The translations under genes were made by a program, and so were the position numbers. From the NCBI RefSeq assembly GCF_018143015.1, contig NC_054747.1:34129733-34193732 (forward strand): 64,000 bases of DNA. Reading direction: 5' to 3'. Origin of the DNA: Lytechinus variegatus (lineage: Eukaryota; Echinodermata; Echinoidea; Temnopleuroida; Toxopneustidae). Shown in pieces: positions 1 to 10,738 of the stretch (positions are counted from its first letter, which is position 1; the number at the start of each line of letters is the position of its first letter). A model generated the notes under the pieces. The model had not been told where the DNA came from, made no database searches, and saw only the letters and a program-made list of their open reading frames with translations.

Positions 1-134
1 AACATCGGGGTTGAGATGACAAATGTGAATAAGTGCCTTGCCAAAGGACAGTAGCGCCACGGCCATGTGGGATTCAAACCCGCGACCCTTAGTTTAAGAG
101 TCAAGGACCTTAACTACTACACCACATCAGCTCC
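1..134 (-). mobile_element. tRNA-Lys-like SINE, partial
   Basis: Read on the minus strand, about 134 down to 62 resembles a tRNA: a box A-like start (GATGTGGTGTAGTAG), an anticodon-loop region with CTCTTAA (CTT anticodon, Lys-like) and a box B-like GGGTTTGAATC. The anticodon stem pairs badly, so this is a SINE head and not a working tRNA. The non-tRNA part runs off the left edge. It lies in an intron of the coiled-coil protein gene. The tRNA-like origin is visible; the Lys assignment is tentative. Confidence 0.6.
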
Positions 135-284
135 AAAATACTTTGTGGTCACTTAGTGTGAAACCTTCATCAATAGTGTTTGATCACTTCATTCCATTAC
201 TGTAATAAATGCATAACACTTAACACGTTTAACACTTCACACATTTATCACTATGTATCTGATTTTTTTTACCTTTTTGTTCAG

Positions 285-2050
285 ATGAAGCTGTTGGGGA
301 GTCAACAGAGAATGTACTCCTAGTGAAGGCCCTGAACCTATTATCAAAGCAACTTGCTGAACTCAACGTAAGTAGTTACCCATCCAGTTTCAATTCAAAG
401 GACATGAATAAATGGAGGAAAATAAAAGTGTTTAACATTATTTTAGATGTTGTAAAGAAAAGTGTGCGTAGATGCTTGGCTGAATTTGTGATCAGATCCC
501 GGGATCTGGAAATGGGTGGCATAAGAGAAAAATGAAAGACCATAAATGACATGGAAAGATATGGTGAAGAAGGAAAGAGGTAAGGTTCATCTGAACAATG
601 AGATGCTCAAGGTGGAAAGAAGTGGAAAGACGGAGGGCCATCATGTCTCAAGAGACGGTGAAAATGAGGGGAAGGAAGAGTAAAAATTCTTGGAAGAGAA
701 AATTCTCAAGTTTTCAGGGATTTTCATACAATGTTTACTATGAATTATCATATCCTACATATCTTTGATGTTTTTCTTTAAAACAGGAGAAGCGTCATTT
801 AGAGGAACTTGAAATGAAGAAGCTGAAGGAGGAGAACAGCAACTTACAGTCAGATTACGATGAATTGAAAGCTGAAAGGAGACAGTTAACAGGAGAACTA
901 ACAGTCATGAAACATGAACTGGGTAACCTGCAACCCGACCCTCTCCAGAATAACCCTGGATCCGTAGACTCTATCCCAAATACTGTCGATGAGGACAGAC
1001 TAATGACTGACAAGCAACGGAATCGCCAATCTTACTCTGGCGATTCGAGTGCTACCGAGTCAGAGGATTCTAAAACGGTTGAGTCGTCGGACCCGGAGGA
1101 AGCGACGGTTGTTGTGGATGATGAGAATAAGAGTTTAAATGAGCAGGATTCCGATGTTCCGGTGACGCCCAACGAGATGGTACAGCCGGAGATCTTCCAT
1201 GCGGACACTCAGTTAGTGAAACCGGTAGTGAATGAGCAGCTCCTGGAGTTGCAGTCTGCCGCTGGGTTACCCAGTGAAAGAACTGAAAACGAGGAGTCAG
1301 CGGTGTGTGTACCGGAGGCCTTAGTCACTGAGGATATTGCAAATGGACTTGAGGAACTCAAGATCAGCGAATCAAATCAAGACTATGAAAATGGTAACGA
1401 GAAGGTGGGTGTTGGGGTGGAGGATGAATGTGCCGAGGAGGAGAATAATGTGGACGCGGTCGGAGATGAAGCAAATTCTGAAGTGCAAAAATTAAACGCA
1501 GCAGTAGACGTTAACAGTAACCCTAATGTAAGTACTGAGTCAGTCAGCCAAGATGATACGATAAGTGAAGAAGGTGAGACTGAGAACGCACCAGTGACTG
1601 TCGATGCTGACACTAAGGATTCATCATTAGGTGATGCTGATCTTACAACTCAAGAATTTGAAGCATCTGATGAACACCAGACCCTTGATGAGTTAGTATC
1701 TTCCACCAAAGAGGAGCCAGACTCCCACCCGTGCCTGATTGAAGTTGTGGACAATGATATCCCCAACGCTGAAGACATTGTCTCAAGCGTAGAGGAAAAG
1801 ACCCAAGACAACGTTGAGCTTACCCCAGAGGAAGAGCAAAAGCTACAGACCATCAAGTCGGATGTAATCCCGACAACAGTCTTGACGACGGTCCCGGAGC
1901 AGACGCAGCTGGACAGTAGGGAAGGTGGTAGCCGACCGGTTAGCCTTATCTCAGAAGACTCCGCATCTTCGGACGTTCTTATCAGCGGATCAACGGAGGA
2001 GATTGAAGACACCACTGATGCAGGCAGACCGGGAGACAGGAATTCACAAG
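285..2050 (+). CDS. Coiled-coil protein with long acidic tail, 3' part of gene (two exons)
   Basis: Two exons are visible: 285-367 and 787-2050. The first follows a pyrimidine tract ending TTCAG and ends AAC|GTAAGT. The second follows TTTAAAACAG and can end CAAG|GTTTGT. Phases fit: the first begins with two bases of a split codon, the junction is phase 0, and the second ends phase 1. The protein reads through LLVKALNLLSKQLAELN into EKRHLEELEMKKLKEENSN and on to ERRQLTGEL-like heptads, a clear coiled coil of about 70 residues. About 380 residues of Asp/Glu/Ser/Thr-rich, probably disordered sequence follow (runs such as VVVDDENKS, EEENNVDAV, STEEIEDTT). The 5' exons lie left of the window. I do not recognise the family; coiled coils of this kind occur in TBC, RUN and golgin-type trafficking proteins, but no catalytic domain is in view. 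If the donor at 2051 is not used, the frame closes at 2061. Confidence 0.8.
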
Positions 2051-2146
2051 GTTTGTATTGATAAGGAAACATCAATTCCTGCATGATTAGGGCTTATTGT
2101 TTGCTGCTTGTAAATTCATTCCCGATATAGATATATATTTCTACAG

Positions 2147-2271
2147 GTATCCATGACGTCTGCTCCTGCGACAATCGCTTCCTCTGTAAACACACAGATA
2201 TTCAGCCAAACACGACCTTAGCTTATTCTTACATGATTGATTCTGAATGGAGAACCCTGCCACAGCCCTAA
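2147..2271 (+). CDS. Candidate alternative last exon A of the coiled-coil gene
   Basis: After TATTTCTACAG at 2146 an open frame of 41 codons runs to a TAA, in the phase (1) needed by the donor at 2050/2051. It would add a tail reading about GIHDVCSCDNRFLCKH and ending WRTLPQP. The implied intron is only 96 bases, short for this kind of genome, and a frame of this length is not rare by chance. I rate it weaker than the exon at 4031. Confidence 0.25.
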
Positions 2272-4030
2272 CCGTTTATCTTCATATACTTGGAGCAATT
2301 GTCGCGTGAGCAAATGTCGTGTCGCCATCTACAGAGCAGAAAGCTCTTCAGCATAGTCATGTGGTTCTTGGATAGGTTTCATTGTGTAAAGTTCATGTCA
2401 TTAATCTAGATAGGTTGTGGTAGGATCTAATTATTCAGCAGAAAACTGACTATTCAACAAAATTGTATTCTTAATATCATGGTCCATGGTTTACATACAG
2501 GTGTAATAGTGATTATAAATAGTTATCTATAGTGCATTCCGGCAGTATATGATTAGATCAAGTTGTAATGAATATGCTTTTGAAAGCATTTTTCTTACGT
2601 TTCCTACTATCACTATGGTTTTGATGAATTTATTAGCATACAGTTCTTGCTCTGAAAATTGCAATTCAGAATGTTGGAACATTTTGAATTGCCTTCATAC
2701 CTTTGCTTGAAATGTTAAATTATGACAGGTTCAGATGATGTCTCTAACGATAACGAGAAGCATTGTATGTTATCATAGATTTACTGTGAGTTAAACTTTA
2801 AACTGAGCAACCCTTATTCTTGGTTTCTGAGGGAAGCGGAGTATCATATCAATCTACATACATGCATTATTACTATCGGTATTCTTGTGCACTTTCTTAG
2901 GAATTTAACATTGAAGGACTAATATCATGGAGGCTTTTTAATGATTGATATTAAATGTGAATGTTACATGTATGTGTGTAATCACAAGAAGTATATGATG
3001 TAAAAAAGCATGTTATGTAACATTTATTTAAGGACTCCTGGTACTCATGATAACCCTATTCCAACTTATTTTAGACATCTGAGCAAATGCTTAACTTTTT
3101 TATTGTTTTATTCATGTGAAAATTAAGAATTTTTAAAGTGTGGATTCCTGCACTCGTAAACAAATATCTTGAAAAAACAATTCTTATTTTATTATGCATT
3201 AAGCTTCAAACAAAGACCTTTAACTCAACTGATGGCAGTTTTAGCTTTTGTTTTAATGATGCTACATTGGTTCTAAAGCACTCCTTGCTTTAGTGAGAGA
3301 GCAACTAATGCATGTATGTGTCACAAGTGATCCAACATTTTATCAGCAAAACAGTGCTTTTCATAAAAAAAATAACATACTAAGAAGCAGCAGTGCACAC
3401 AATCTGTACTACACCAGTAGGGCATCATGTTAAAAGTGCTAGCATTTTCATCATTGTACTATTTTTTAAGTATTATCTTGATGCACTGAGCTATTGACTC
3501 AATCCCCAGTATGGGAAACATATATTATGTTCCTTTTTCAAAAAACAGTCATTAAAAAGTAAGAAAACAATAAAAAACTTTGCTTTACATCAATTCATTC
3601 AATTAATTTTTTTAGAGAAAGGCAAGTTAATTTATATTTGCTGAATGTTAGGAAATTGCATATTCTCTGTTGGAAGAAGAGATGGTTTGTAGTCGATTTA
3701 TTTGACGAATGCAAGTCAAATTTTAGCAGTCACATTATATTCACTAGATCTTTGTAACACAGTTACCAGGCATAAGTAGGACTTTGCTCATTGAAGTACC
3801 TGTAGGCTTTACGTTGAACTGATTGAAATATTAATATCACTTCAAGAGACCCAAGTGAGCTTGATGAACATACTTCAAATTTTCCAACTTTTTTACATTG
3901 CCTTTTTTATATCTGATATGCTGGCTTGCTTTGTGCTGAACGCCATGTCTTTTATTTCCCTCTTAATATTGAGACGTATATTTATTTGTTTTTGTCTTTT
4001 TTCCCCTTGAAACTCCTTTTTTTTTCTCAG

Positions 4031-4077
4031 GAGGCCTTCTTGCTCGTGCTAAACGTGTATTCCAAGAATGGGTCTAA
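4031..4077 (+). CDS. Candidate alternative last exon B of the coiled-coil gene
   Basis: A very strong acceptor (long pyrimidine run ending TTTTTCTCAG) is followed by a 15-codon frame that joins the donor at 2050 in the right phase. It gives a basic, amphipathic-looking tail, GGLLARAKRVFQEWV, then TAA. Other frames from this acceptor do not continue the upstream reading. The tail contrasts sharply with the acidic region before it. Support comes from the splice signal and phase only. Confidence 0.4.
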
Positions 4078-5212
4078 CGGCTGCATTTCACTTGCTTTAT
4101 GCCCATGCCATGCAGTATGTTAAGTCTCCCTATTGGTTGTTTGTAGTCTTCTGCAGTTCTGTCATTATTTCCTCTGTCCTTGCTCCACAATTCATCCCTT
4201 CCTTTCTTTCCTAACTCCTTTCATGTTTTGTGAGCATTTTTTGTTAAAGGGTGATACCATACTTGTTCATTTAGGAAGTCCTACTCAATTCCAGGTAAAC
4301 TTAAAGTCAACCTGCCCATGTCAAAGCAATTCTAGACCATACATTTATGATCTAAACATTTATTGTATACCTCTTATGAATCAAAATTTCTCCTGTCAAT
4401 TTTGATGGTCACAAAAGATTTGACTTAATAGGCAAAGGTACATGTAATTAGTTTTATATTTTATTTTTTGTTCAGTTGTAGAGCTTCTTAAATTACATCA
4501 GGATAAAATCTTTGAACCCTTCTTGGTTACAATATTATACACATAATACAGGGTTTCTATAAACCCCCCATACAGAGTTATCTCTGTCTAGGGCTTAAAG
4601 AGAAATGCCAGTAGTTGCAGTAAACACTGATTTCATGAGAAAGTCTGTAAAACCAGGCTTAATTGTCAGTATATCATCAAGGATCTAGATCTGGTACAGT
4701 CACATTAACTGCGAAATCTTGAAATCTATGCTGAAAAATATTCCAACTGAAGATCACCAACACAGATAAGCGCACGTGGGACAGTGTATTATTATTGCTT
4801 TGAATGTCGTGCTCGACGCTTGACCCGAATCCTGTGCTTATTTGCTGATTTCTCAGCAATTACACAATTTCTTTTAGAATCCTTTGGCACATATTCTTTA
4901 ATTATAGAAACAGACACTTTGGTGGTCATTTCATTGGATTCTGTACGAACTCATTTTGATATCGTTACCAAAACTGGCATTTACCTTTGAGAGGTTGATT
5001 TCATTTTCATAATCTAAAGTAAATGTGTCACACAAAGCAATGTATGCCAAGATTATTTATAGGCTTGTAGGGATGAAATAAAACAAATATCAGAGAAACA
5101 AATACATTTAGGAAAGTTCAGGATTCTTTTATTCAGAAGTGCGGTGCTTTTGATGTTTTTTAATACCCCTACCCCATTTTTTTCGTTTGCTTGTCTTCTC
5201 TGAGGGTTATAC

Positions 5213-5366
5213 CCCAGTCACATTTTCTCTGCGGTGGCTGTACGGCAAGTCGAAAATGGCCGTTTTAACAGTTTTCGTACCAGTTACACATAGGTGGTTT
5301 GAATAAAATGAATTAAACAGCCATTTTCGACTCGCTGTACTGCAGCCGAAGGGAAATGTGACTGTA
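5213..5366. mobile_element. Foldback (MITE-like) element
   Basis: The left arm starting about CAGTCACATTTTCTCTGCGG is the imperfect reverse complement of the right arm ending GGGAAATGTGACTG. A second paired block inside (CGAAAATGGCCGTTTT against AAACAGCCATTTTCG) makes the unit a near-complete hairpin of about 150 bases. No coding capacity. The class (DNA transposon derivative) is inferred from structure. Confidence 0.6.
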
Positions 5367-6950
5367 TCGTTAGTTTGTTTAGATCAGATGATATATTAAG
5401 ATTTGTCAAAAGTCTAACCAGTGTCTTTTCATTAGGAATCTTGCATTCATTATTGTCTTGTGATGAAATGTGAGCATTTTGCAATGAAAAGATGCTGCAT
5501 GTTTCCTGCAAGAAAGATGTGGCTATGAAATTTGATAAGATGCCTCAGAGACCCCCCCCCCCCCCCCCGGCTTTCCTATGCAAAATCAATGCCTCTTTTC
5601 ACATCACATTTGCATTCGTGAACCAATTGAGTATTACAGTTATCAAGTCGTAACATACATGTACATATGCAAAGTAATTGGCATTTCAATACATCAGTAT
5701 TCATCATAATTTCAGAAATATAGTACACAGTACTTCATGTGTAATACTCCATACATTGTATACACCTGTTCATTTTCATGTATTATCTACATGTACTACA
5801 TACAAACCGTCGTATCACTCATTTGGACAAAATTTCATTAAAATCATGTGAAAGTTCAAAAGGGGGAAAATTGTTTATTAATATCTGCCATTAAATGGAA
5901 AAAAAAAATATAAATCTTGCAAATTTTTGAATTGGCAATGCAATCAAAATTTCAATGAAGTGTTTTTTTCAAATACAAATTTTCTGATTTAATAAAAAAC
6001 TACATTAGGCATTTAAAAAAAATCTCAGTATTTTCCTTACATAAACTTTAAGTGCATAGCAGTGAAAGAAAATGCTTAGTTTAATGAATTAATTAATTGC
6101 TCTTTACTGTCTCTTGCAGTGCTTTTTGTAGTTGTTAAAATTTTCTTTCCCTTCTCTTTGGTGTTTAAAAATAGTGTCTCAATTTTTTGTCTTTTATTAA
6201 CTTTCAAGCTTGCATCTGCTTTATTGTGCCCTTTTTCATAAATTATAACAGGTGCACTCTAACAGTGACTTTTTTTTCAATATGTCTTGAATTTAATGTT
6301 TAATGCTGGCTCTAACAAACTTTTTCTAAATGATGATTTTGATGTGAAATGAAAAAAGGGGTCCTCTTTTAAGTTTCTTAGAATGCAAATATAAGACTCA
6401 ATTCCTAACGTACAGCCTTTAATCAAATTTGTCACAATTCATTGGAAAGTAATTTGAAAGAGCTTTGTAGTGCTAAATACAGATAAATCCTTAGTGTTTA
6501 TGTGACCTTGATAAACATTTAGTGACAATACCATTCATAAAACTTTAAATCAGTGTCATCTGTTCTGAGTGGACAATATCAGGGAGATATTATTCGGTGA
6601 AGATGAAAGAAAAAGACTGAATAATAAAGAGACATATCCAAAACATTGGGAATTAACATTTGCAGAAACACTTTGTGTTGTCCCCAACATCTCTTTCAAT
6701 GTAGTGTTGTGTATTGCAGTGATGCTGTCGGTTTCTTAATATCATCCATAATTCCAAAACCTTATTAACACTTTAATATTCTTAAAGTACATGTAAATAA
6801 AACTGAAATGGCTCTTTTATTAAAATATTTTGTTTGATTGGTTTTTGCCAAAATATTTTTATATAGCCAAGTATTAGTCTTGTGCTGTTATTCTCTCTAT
6901 CTCTCTGGTTTAGTTTAGAAGTCTGTCGACTGTTAAAAATCTCAATGGAC

Positions 6951-7104
6951 TGGGCCCATTGCATAAAACTTTTTACCTGAGAAAACTCAGGTTGTTTTTA
7001 CCGGAGTTTTTGCCCTGTGCTAAAGTCAATGGCAGAAATCAGACTAACCTTAGTTTTCAGTTTTTACCAGAGTTTTCTCAGGTAAAAAGTTTTATGCAAT
7101 AGGC
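6951..7104. mobile_element. Foldback element, GGGCCCATTGC-type ends
   Basis: The left end GGGCCCATTGCATAAAACTT and inner TACCTGAGAAAACTCAGG are mirrored by CTCAGGTAAAAAGTTTTATG and GCAATAGGCT at the right. About 150 bases, non-coding. It shares the style of end (GGCCC-R-TT-GC) with the elements at 9243, 10403 and 32390. Confidence 0.65.
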
Positions 7105-7432
7105 TGCAGGTTTTCTATAAATAATGCAATCTATTCTAATGTTTGTGCACTCCAATCCTGAATATTTTGCTTATAAATAACAAAAATAACAAATCTCCCC
7201 CCATACTCTCCAAAGACTCTTTTAAGACATGGAAAGAATAGGTCTCTCTCTGCTGTTTTACTTGGTTCTATCTATAACACAATTAAAAGGAATTCTCTGT
7301 TTCATTCTTTTCACTACACGTTTGAGAACGATGGTGCATGGTAGTACTTCATTAATAATATGATTATCCAACACATTTCATTTTCTATGGTAAACCCCCT
7401 GTGTGATAAGGGAGTTAGAAGACTTAGTTCCA

Positions 7433-7577
7433 GGTTCCTGTTTCATAAACACTTGTTACAATAACAAATGTAATATTTCTATAAAAAAACACTATCAGCC
7501 AATCATACTGAAAGTTTTCAGTAGCTTTTAACTGTTATTGCAAATTTGTTATTATAGCAAGTTTTATGAAACCGACC
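7433..7577. mobile_element. Foldback element, CTGTTTCATAAA-type ends
   Basis: The left arm (TGTTTCATAAACACTTG, then TACAATAACAAATG) pairs with the right arm (GCAAATTTGTTATTATAGC, then AAGTTTTATGAAAC). Related copies lie at 16507-16640, 16677-16800 and 19733-19935. Confidence 0.55.
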
Positions 7578-8040
7578 CCTGCTGTGTTTTAAGCAAGACT
7601 CTATTTCCATCATTTGGTTTGAGGTGGTTTCTCTAATATCTTTGGTTCTCTGGTGTTTCTGCTTTTCAAACATACATGTGTATGTTGGGGAGCATTTCAT
7701 GATGTGATTTTTCAGTAAAAAAATTACAGTAAAAAAAACACACATCTGATAAAAGCTACTGAAATCCTTATATCTCAATGGTTGGGAGCAAATTGTCAGT
7801 GTATTAAAAAAAATCACTAAAATATGCATCGTGAAAGATCCCCAAGTTTACCATGTCACATTTCAATATTCTTAGATTCTGAAGAATATAACTCTTCTGT
7901 TTCCTAACTTTTTTCACTTCGTATTCATGATGGTATGAGAAACATTAACATTTTGATTATATTCCCTCATTCATTATCACATTGTATTTTAGTATAGATT
8001 TTCAATTTGTGTGTGTTTTGATGTTCAGTTGATTCCTTTC

Positions 8041-8538
8041 TTAAAGGGCAAGTTCACCCTGAAGAAAACTTTGTTGTAAAAATAGCAGAAAAAAAGTAAT
8101 AAATATTGGTGAAGGTTTGAGGAAAATCCGTTAAAGAGTAAGAAAGTTATTAGAGTTCAAAATTTTGGATTTGTGACGTCATAAACGAGCAGCTGCCCCA
8201 TGTGTTATGTAATATAAAATGCATGAATTTCAAATTTTGTATGGTTCCTGATGATTTTGTTTTCTTTTCATGATCGGGTGTGAAATGATTTGTCTATTGA
8301 AAAACAAAAGTTTCAGTGAAAACCATTTTCAATTTTCTGAGAAAATGACATTTCATTGATTTTTTACCATTCGCTATGTAGGAATGCTGCTCGCATATGA
8401 CGTCACAAATCAAATAATTGAAATTCTAATAACTTTTTAATTATTTGATGATTTTTCTCAAACCTTCGGCAATATTTTAAAGTATTTTTTCTGCTATTTT
8501 TACAATAAAGTTTTTGTCAGGGTGAACTTCCCCTTTAA
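8041..8538. mobile_element. Long-arm foldback (MITE-like) element, about 0.5 kb
   Basis: The left end TTAAAGGGCAAGTTCACCCT is the reverse complement, with few changes, of the right end AGGGTGAACTTCCCCTTTAA. The arms stay paired for over 100 bases, including TTGTGACGTCAT on the left against ATGACGTCACAA on the right. TTAA at both tips would fit a TTAA target site. No transposase frame. It lies shortly before the candidate exon at 8898. Confidence 0.75.
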
Positions 8539-8897
8539 TGGTCATTCAGTGTAATACCATGTAGCCTAATTTCTTATAAATCAATATTTCAATAACTTAT
8601 AGTTCACAAAGATCTGATCTTAAATAAACTGATATCGTTCACAAATTTTTTATTTAAAAGACAGGTCTTTATGCTATTGCATAATTCATGGTGCCTTTAA
8701 ATGTGCACTTGAAGAGATGGGTTTTCCATTCAATGCTGTTGTTAGTATTTCCATTTATGCTGTCGTAAAATTGATGATATATTTTGAAAAAAAAAAACCT
8801 TTGTTAGGGCCTATACAAATATTTATTGTGTACATATCTTTATTGAATGATTATGTAATTTTTTCTTTTTTTTCTTTCCTTTTGTCCATCTTCCCAG

Positions 8898-8944
8898 GTC
8901 AAAGGTCGTCAATCATTGAGGAAACCGAAGCAGAGATGGTCTGA
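8898..8944 (+). CDS. Candidate alternative last exon C of the coiled-coil gene
   Basis: A pyrimidine-rich tract ending CATCTTCCCAG precedes a 15-codon frame, again phase 1, giving the tail GQRSSIIEETEAEMV and a TGA. The acidic composition matches the upstream protein. The implied intron from 2051 is 6.8 kb, ordinary for this genome. With the exon at 4031 this suggests alternative C termini, or that one of the two is a chance match. Confidence 0.4.
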
Positions 8945-9242
8945 ATGAGATCTGGTAGCTAGTTTCTCTGCCATGGACATCAAACGAGGGTCGGACTGAT
9001 AAAAGCAAACTTCAGCTCCCTCCATGAGTTTGCTCCTAGGGATAGAGACTCACCCAGTAGGGGGAAAAACATCTGAATCCTCTACATTGGATGTGCTGAA
9101 TTATAGCCTCCTATAGATAGGCAGGTCCAGCCATGGACACATTTGTTTTATCTCATATGATTCTATGCTTGTGATTGATTAGCAAGAGTACAATTGTTCA
9201 TTAAAGAGGAGATTCAGAATTGATTTTGGACTTGATGATCAG

Positions 9243-9386
9243 GGGCCCATTGCAGAAAGAGTTGCGTTTAAACACAAGCCAAAAAATCAATTGTAAGTTC
9301 CAAATGCGCGCTGTTGATTGGTTGAAAATCAAGTTGCTCATGATTTTTAAAGTTGTGATTGATTGCAACTCTTTCTGCAACGGGCC
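9243..9386. mobile_element. Foldback element, GGGCCCATTGCAGAAAGAG type
   Basis: The left end GGGCCCATTGCAGAAAGAGT pairs with the right end ACTCTTTCTGCAACGGGCC. About 145 bases, no coding capacity. It is a sister of the unit at 10403-10545, with the same ends and a partly similar interior (GATTGGTTGAAAATCAAGTTG against its counterpart). Confidence 0.65.
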
Positions 9387-9551
9387 TCACGTCCAGTTGA
9401 GTACACCATCAGTTCTATCTATTTTGAAGTGTTTGACATGGGGTAGATTGATAAGCCCGAAGACAGTAGAAGGAATGATGTTTAGCATTCTAGAGGAAAG
9501 AGAGCAAGACTTGGTCCTTCATGGAAAAAAGTCTTGCTAAGGAGATATCAA

Positions 9552-9664
9552 GAGTGCATTTCACAATGATTTTCACTGCAGCTACTGAAATCTTGCAATC
9601 TTGTTAGCCGAGTGCAAATAAGTCGGGGCAAATTACTGACAAAAACTCTTCATGAAATGCTTCT
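9552..9664. repeat. Weak foldback unit, GCATTTCA-type ends
   Basis: The sequence begins AGTGCATTTCAC and ends CTTCATGAAATGCTT, with GATTTTCACTGCAGCTACTG inside. A related unit lies at 10599-10738, which begins GGGAGCCTTCCATGAAATGA and ends GATGAAATGCTCCC. Both are probably decayed members of one foldback family. Confidence 0.4.
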
Positions 9665-9734
9665 CAAGTTTATCATGTGATCTTGATGGCTCATGGAGTG
9701 ACGGTCTTGTCTAGGAAGATGAAATATCTATCAG

Positions 9735-10058
9735 TCACACAACCCGGTGTGACAGAACCTTGTACATCTCTGGACCAAAGCTGTGAAATAGCCTACCCCA
9801 ATGTATCAGGAGAGCAGAGGCCCAATCACTGGTTGAGTCTTACCTGAAGACCTTTCTGTTCCCCACTCCAACATTATGGCAAGAATAACTCAATTGTAGC
9901 ATTACCAGGACAGTATTTGAACTGAATGATGATCCTAAGCACTGTTTGAAGACATTGAAATTTGTGAGATATTTCCTATTTTTGAGCAAGCGCCATGAGC
10001 GCCCAGCTGAGGTGGATACCGGCGCTATACTAGAAGAATCATTATCATCAAATATCCA
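9735..10058 (+). mobile_element. LINE 3' end fragment (CR1/L2-like)
   Basis: Translation of about 9748-9890 gives RTLYISGPKL, a stop, NSLPQCIRRAEAQ and SYLKTFLFP, which matches the conserved C-terminal region of CR1/L2-type LINE proteins (GPxLWNxLPxxIR, then FKxxLKTxLF). It is followed by a tail with GGCGCTATACTAGAAGAATC and ATTATCATCA, typical of LINE 3' ends in marine deuterostomes. The Trp codon of the LWN motif reads TGA, so the fragment is decayed. Everything 5' of this is missing. Confidence 0.6.
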
Positions 10059-10402
10059 ATGCTCAACAGGTAATCCAGCATTAGGTTCCTAATGCTATCA
10101 GGTTTGCAAGGGGAGAAACTGATTGGACTGGGTTGAATGATCATCGGGAGAACATAACTTGTACGAGTCGACCAGGGAGAAATGTTCTATCTTTTCCTTA
10201 GCCATGTCTCTCATCTGATCAGAAGTAATCTCATTTAGAGTCCAAGTGCGTGGTTCTTGCCCCCAAACTCCCTTGGGTTTGTTTAAGGGTATAAGGTAGT
10301 CAGTTATACCCACCACATGATACACAATCTGACTTAGATGGAGATAAACAGATTCCTGAATGATTCCCTATCTCTTTCAAACTCCATCTTTCTGAGAAAC
10401 CA

Positions 10403-10545
10403 GGGGCCCGTTGCACAAAGAGTTGCAATCATTCGCAACTCTAAAAACGTGCGCAACTTGATTTTCAGCCAATCAACAACGCACGTTTTTGACTTGCGTT
10501 TGATTTTTTTGACTTGCTTGAATGCAACTCTTTTTGCAACGGGCC
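10403..10545. mobile_element. Foldback element, GGGGCCCGTTGCACAAAGAG type
   Basis: The left end GGGCCCGTTGCACAAAGAGT pairs with the right end ACTCTTTTTGCAACGGGCC, and the inner block AAAAACGTGCGCAACTTG pairs with a block around CAACGCACGTTTTTGACTTG. About 143 bases, non-coding. Confidence 0.65.
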
Positions 10546-10598
10546 ACTGGAGAGCATTTCTAATTCAAACTCGGTTTATTTCCCCCAGTATGAAATAT

Positions 10599-10738
10599 AG
10601 GGAGCCTTCCATGAAATGAGTATACTAGTCATTGATTTTCACTGATAATTTGTTATGAGCTACTAAATCCTTGCATCTGATTGGTTTAGAGCAAACATGC
10701 TGGTGAAAGTCACTGACTTTGTTTGATGAAATGCTCCC
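10599..10738. repeat. Foldback unit, CATGAAATG/CATTTCATC ends
   Basis: It starts GGGAGCCTTCCATGAAATGA and ends GATGAAATGCTCCC. Inside, TTGATTTTCACTGATAATTT is partly paired with a block around GGTGAAAGTCACTGAC. Non-coding. Confidence 0.4.

Larger units (their letters stand above)
2272..8897. other. Non-coding stretch: intron or alternative 3' UTR of the coiled-coil gene
   Basis: Apart from the candidate exon at 4031-4077 I see no coding sequence with splice support. The stretch is AT-rich and holds foldback elements at about 5213-5366, 6951-7104, 7433-7577 and 8041-8538, plus a 17-base C run near 5552. Short open frames here lack splice signals and family likeness. Confidence 0.5.

Noticed and set aside
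1383-2084. Minus-strand open frames at 1.4-2.1 kb
   Set aside because: Antisense shadow of the acidic Ser-rich coding exon.
9220-9540. 106-residue open frame
   Set aside because: Half of it is a foldback element read through; no start context or family likeness.
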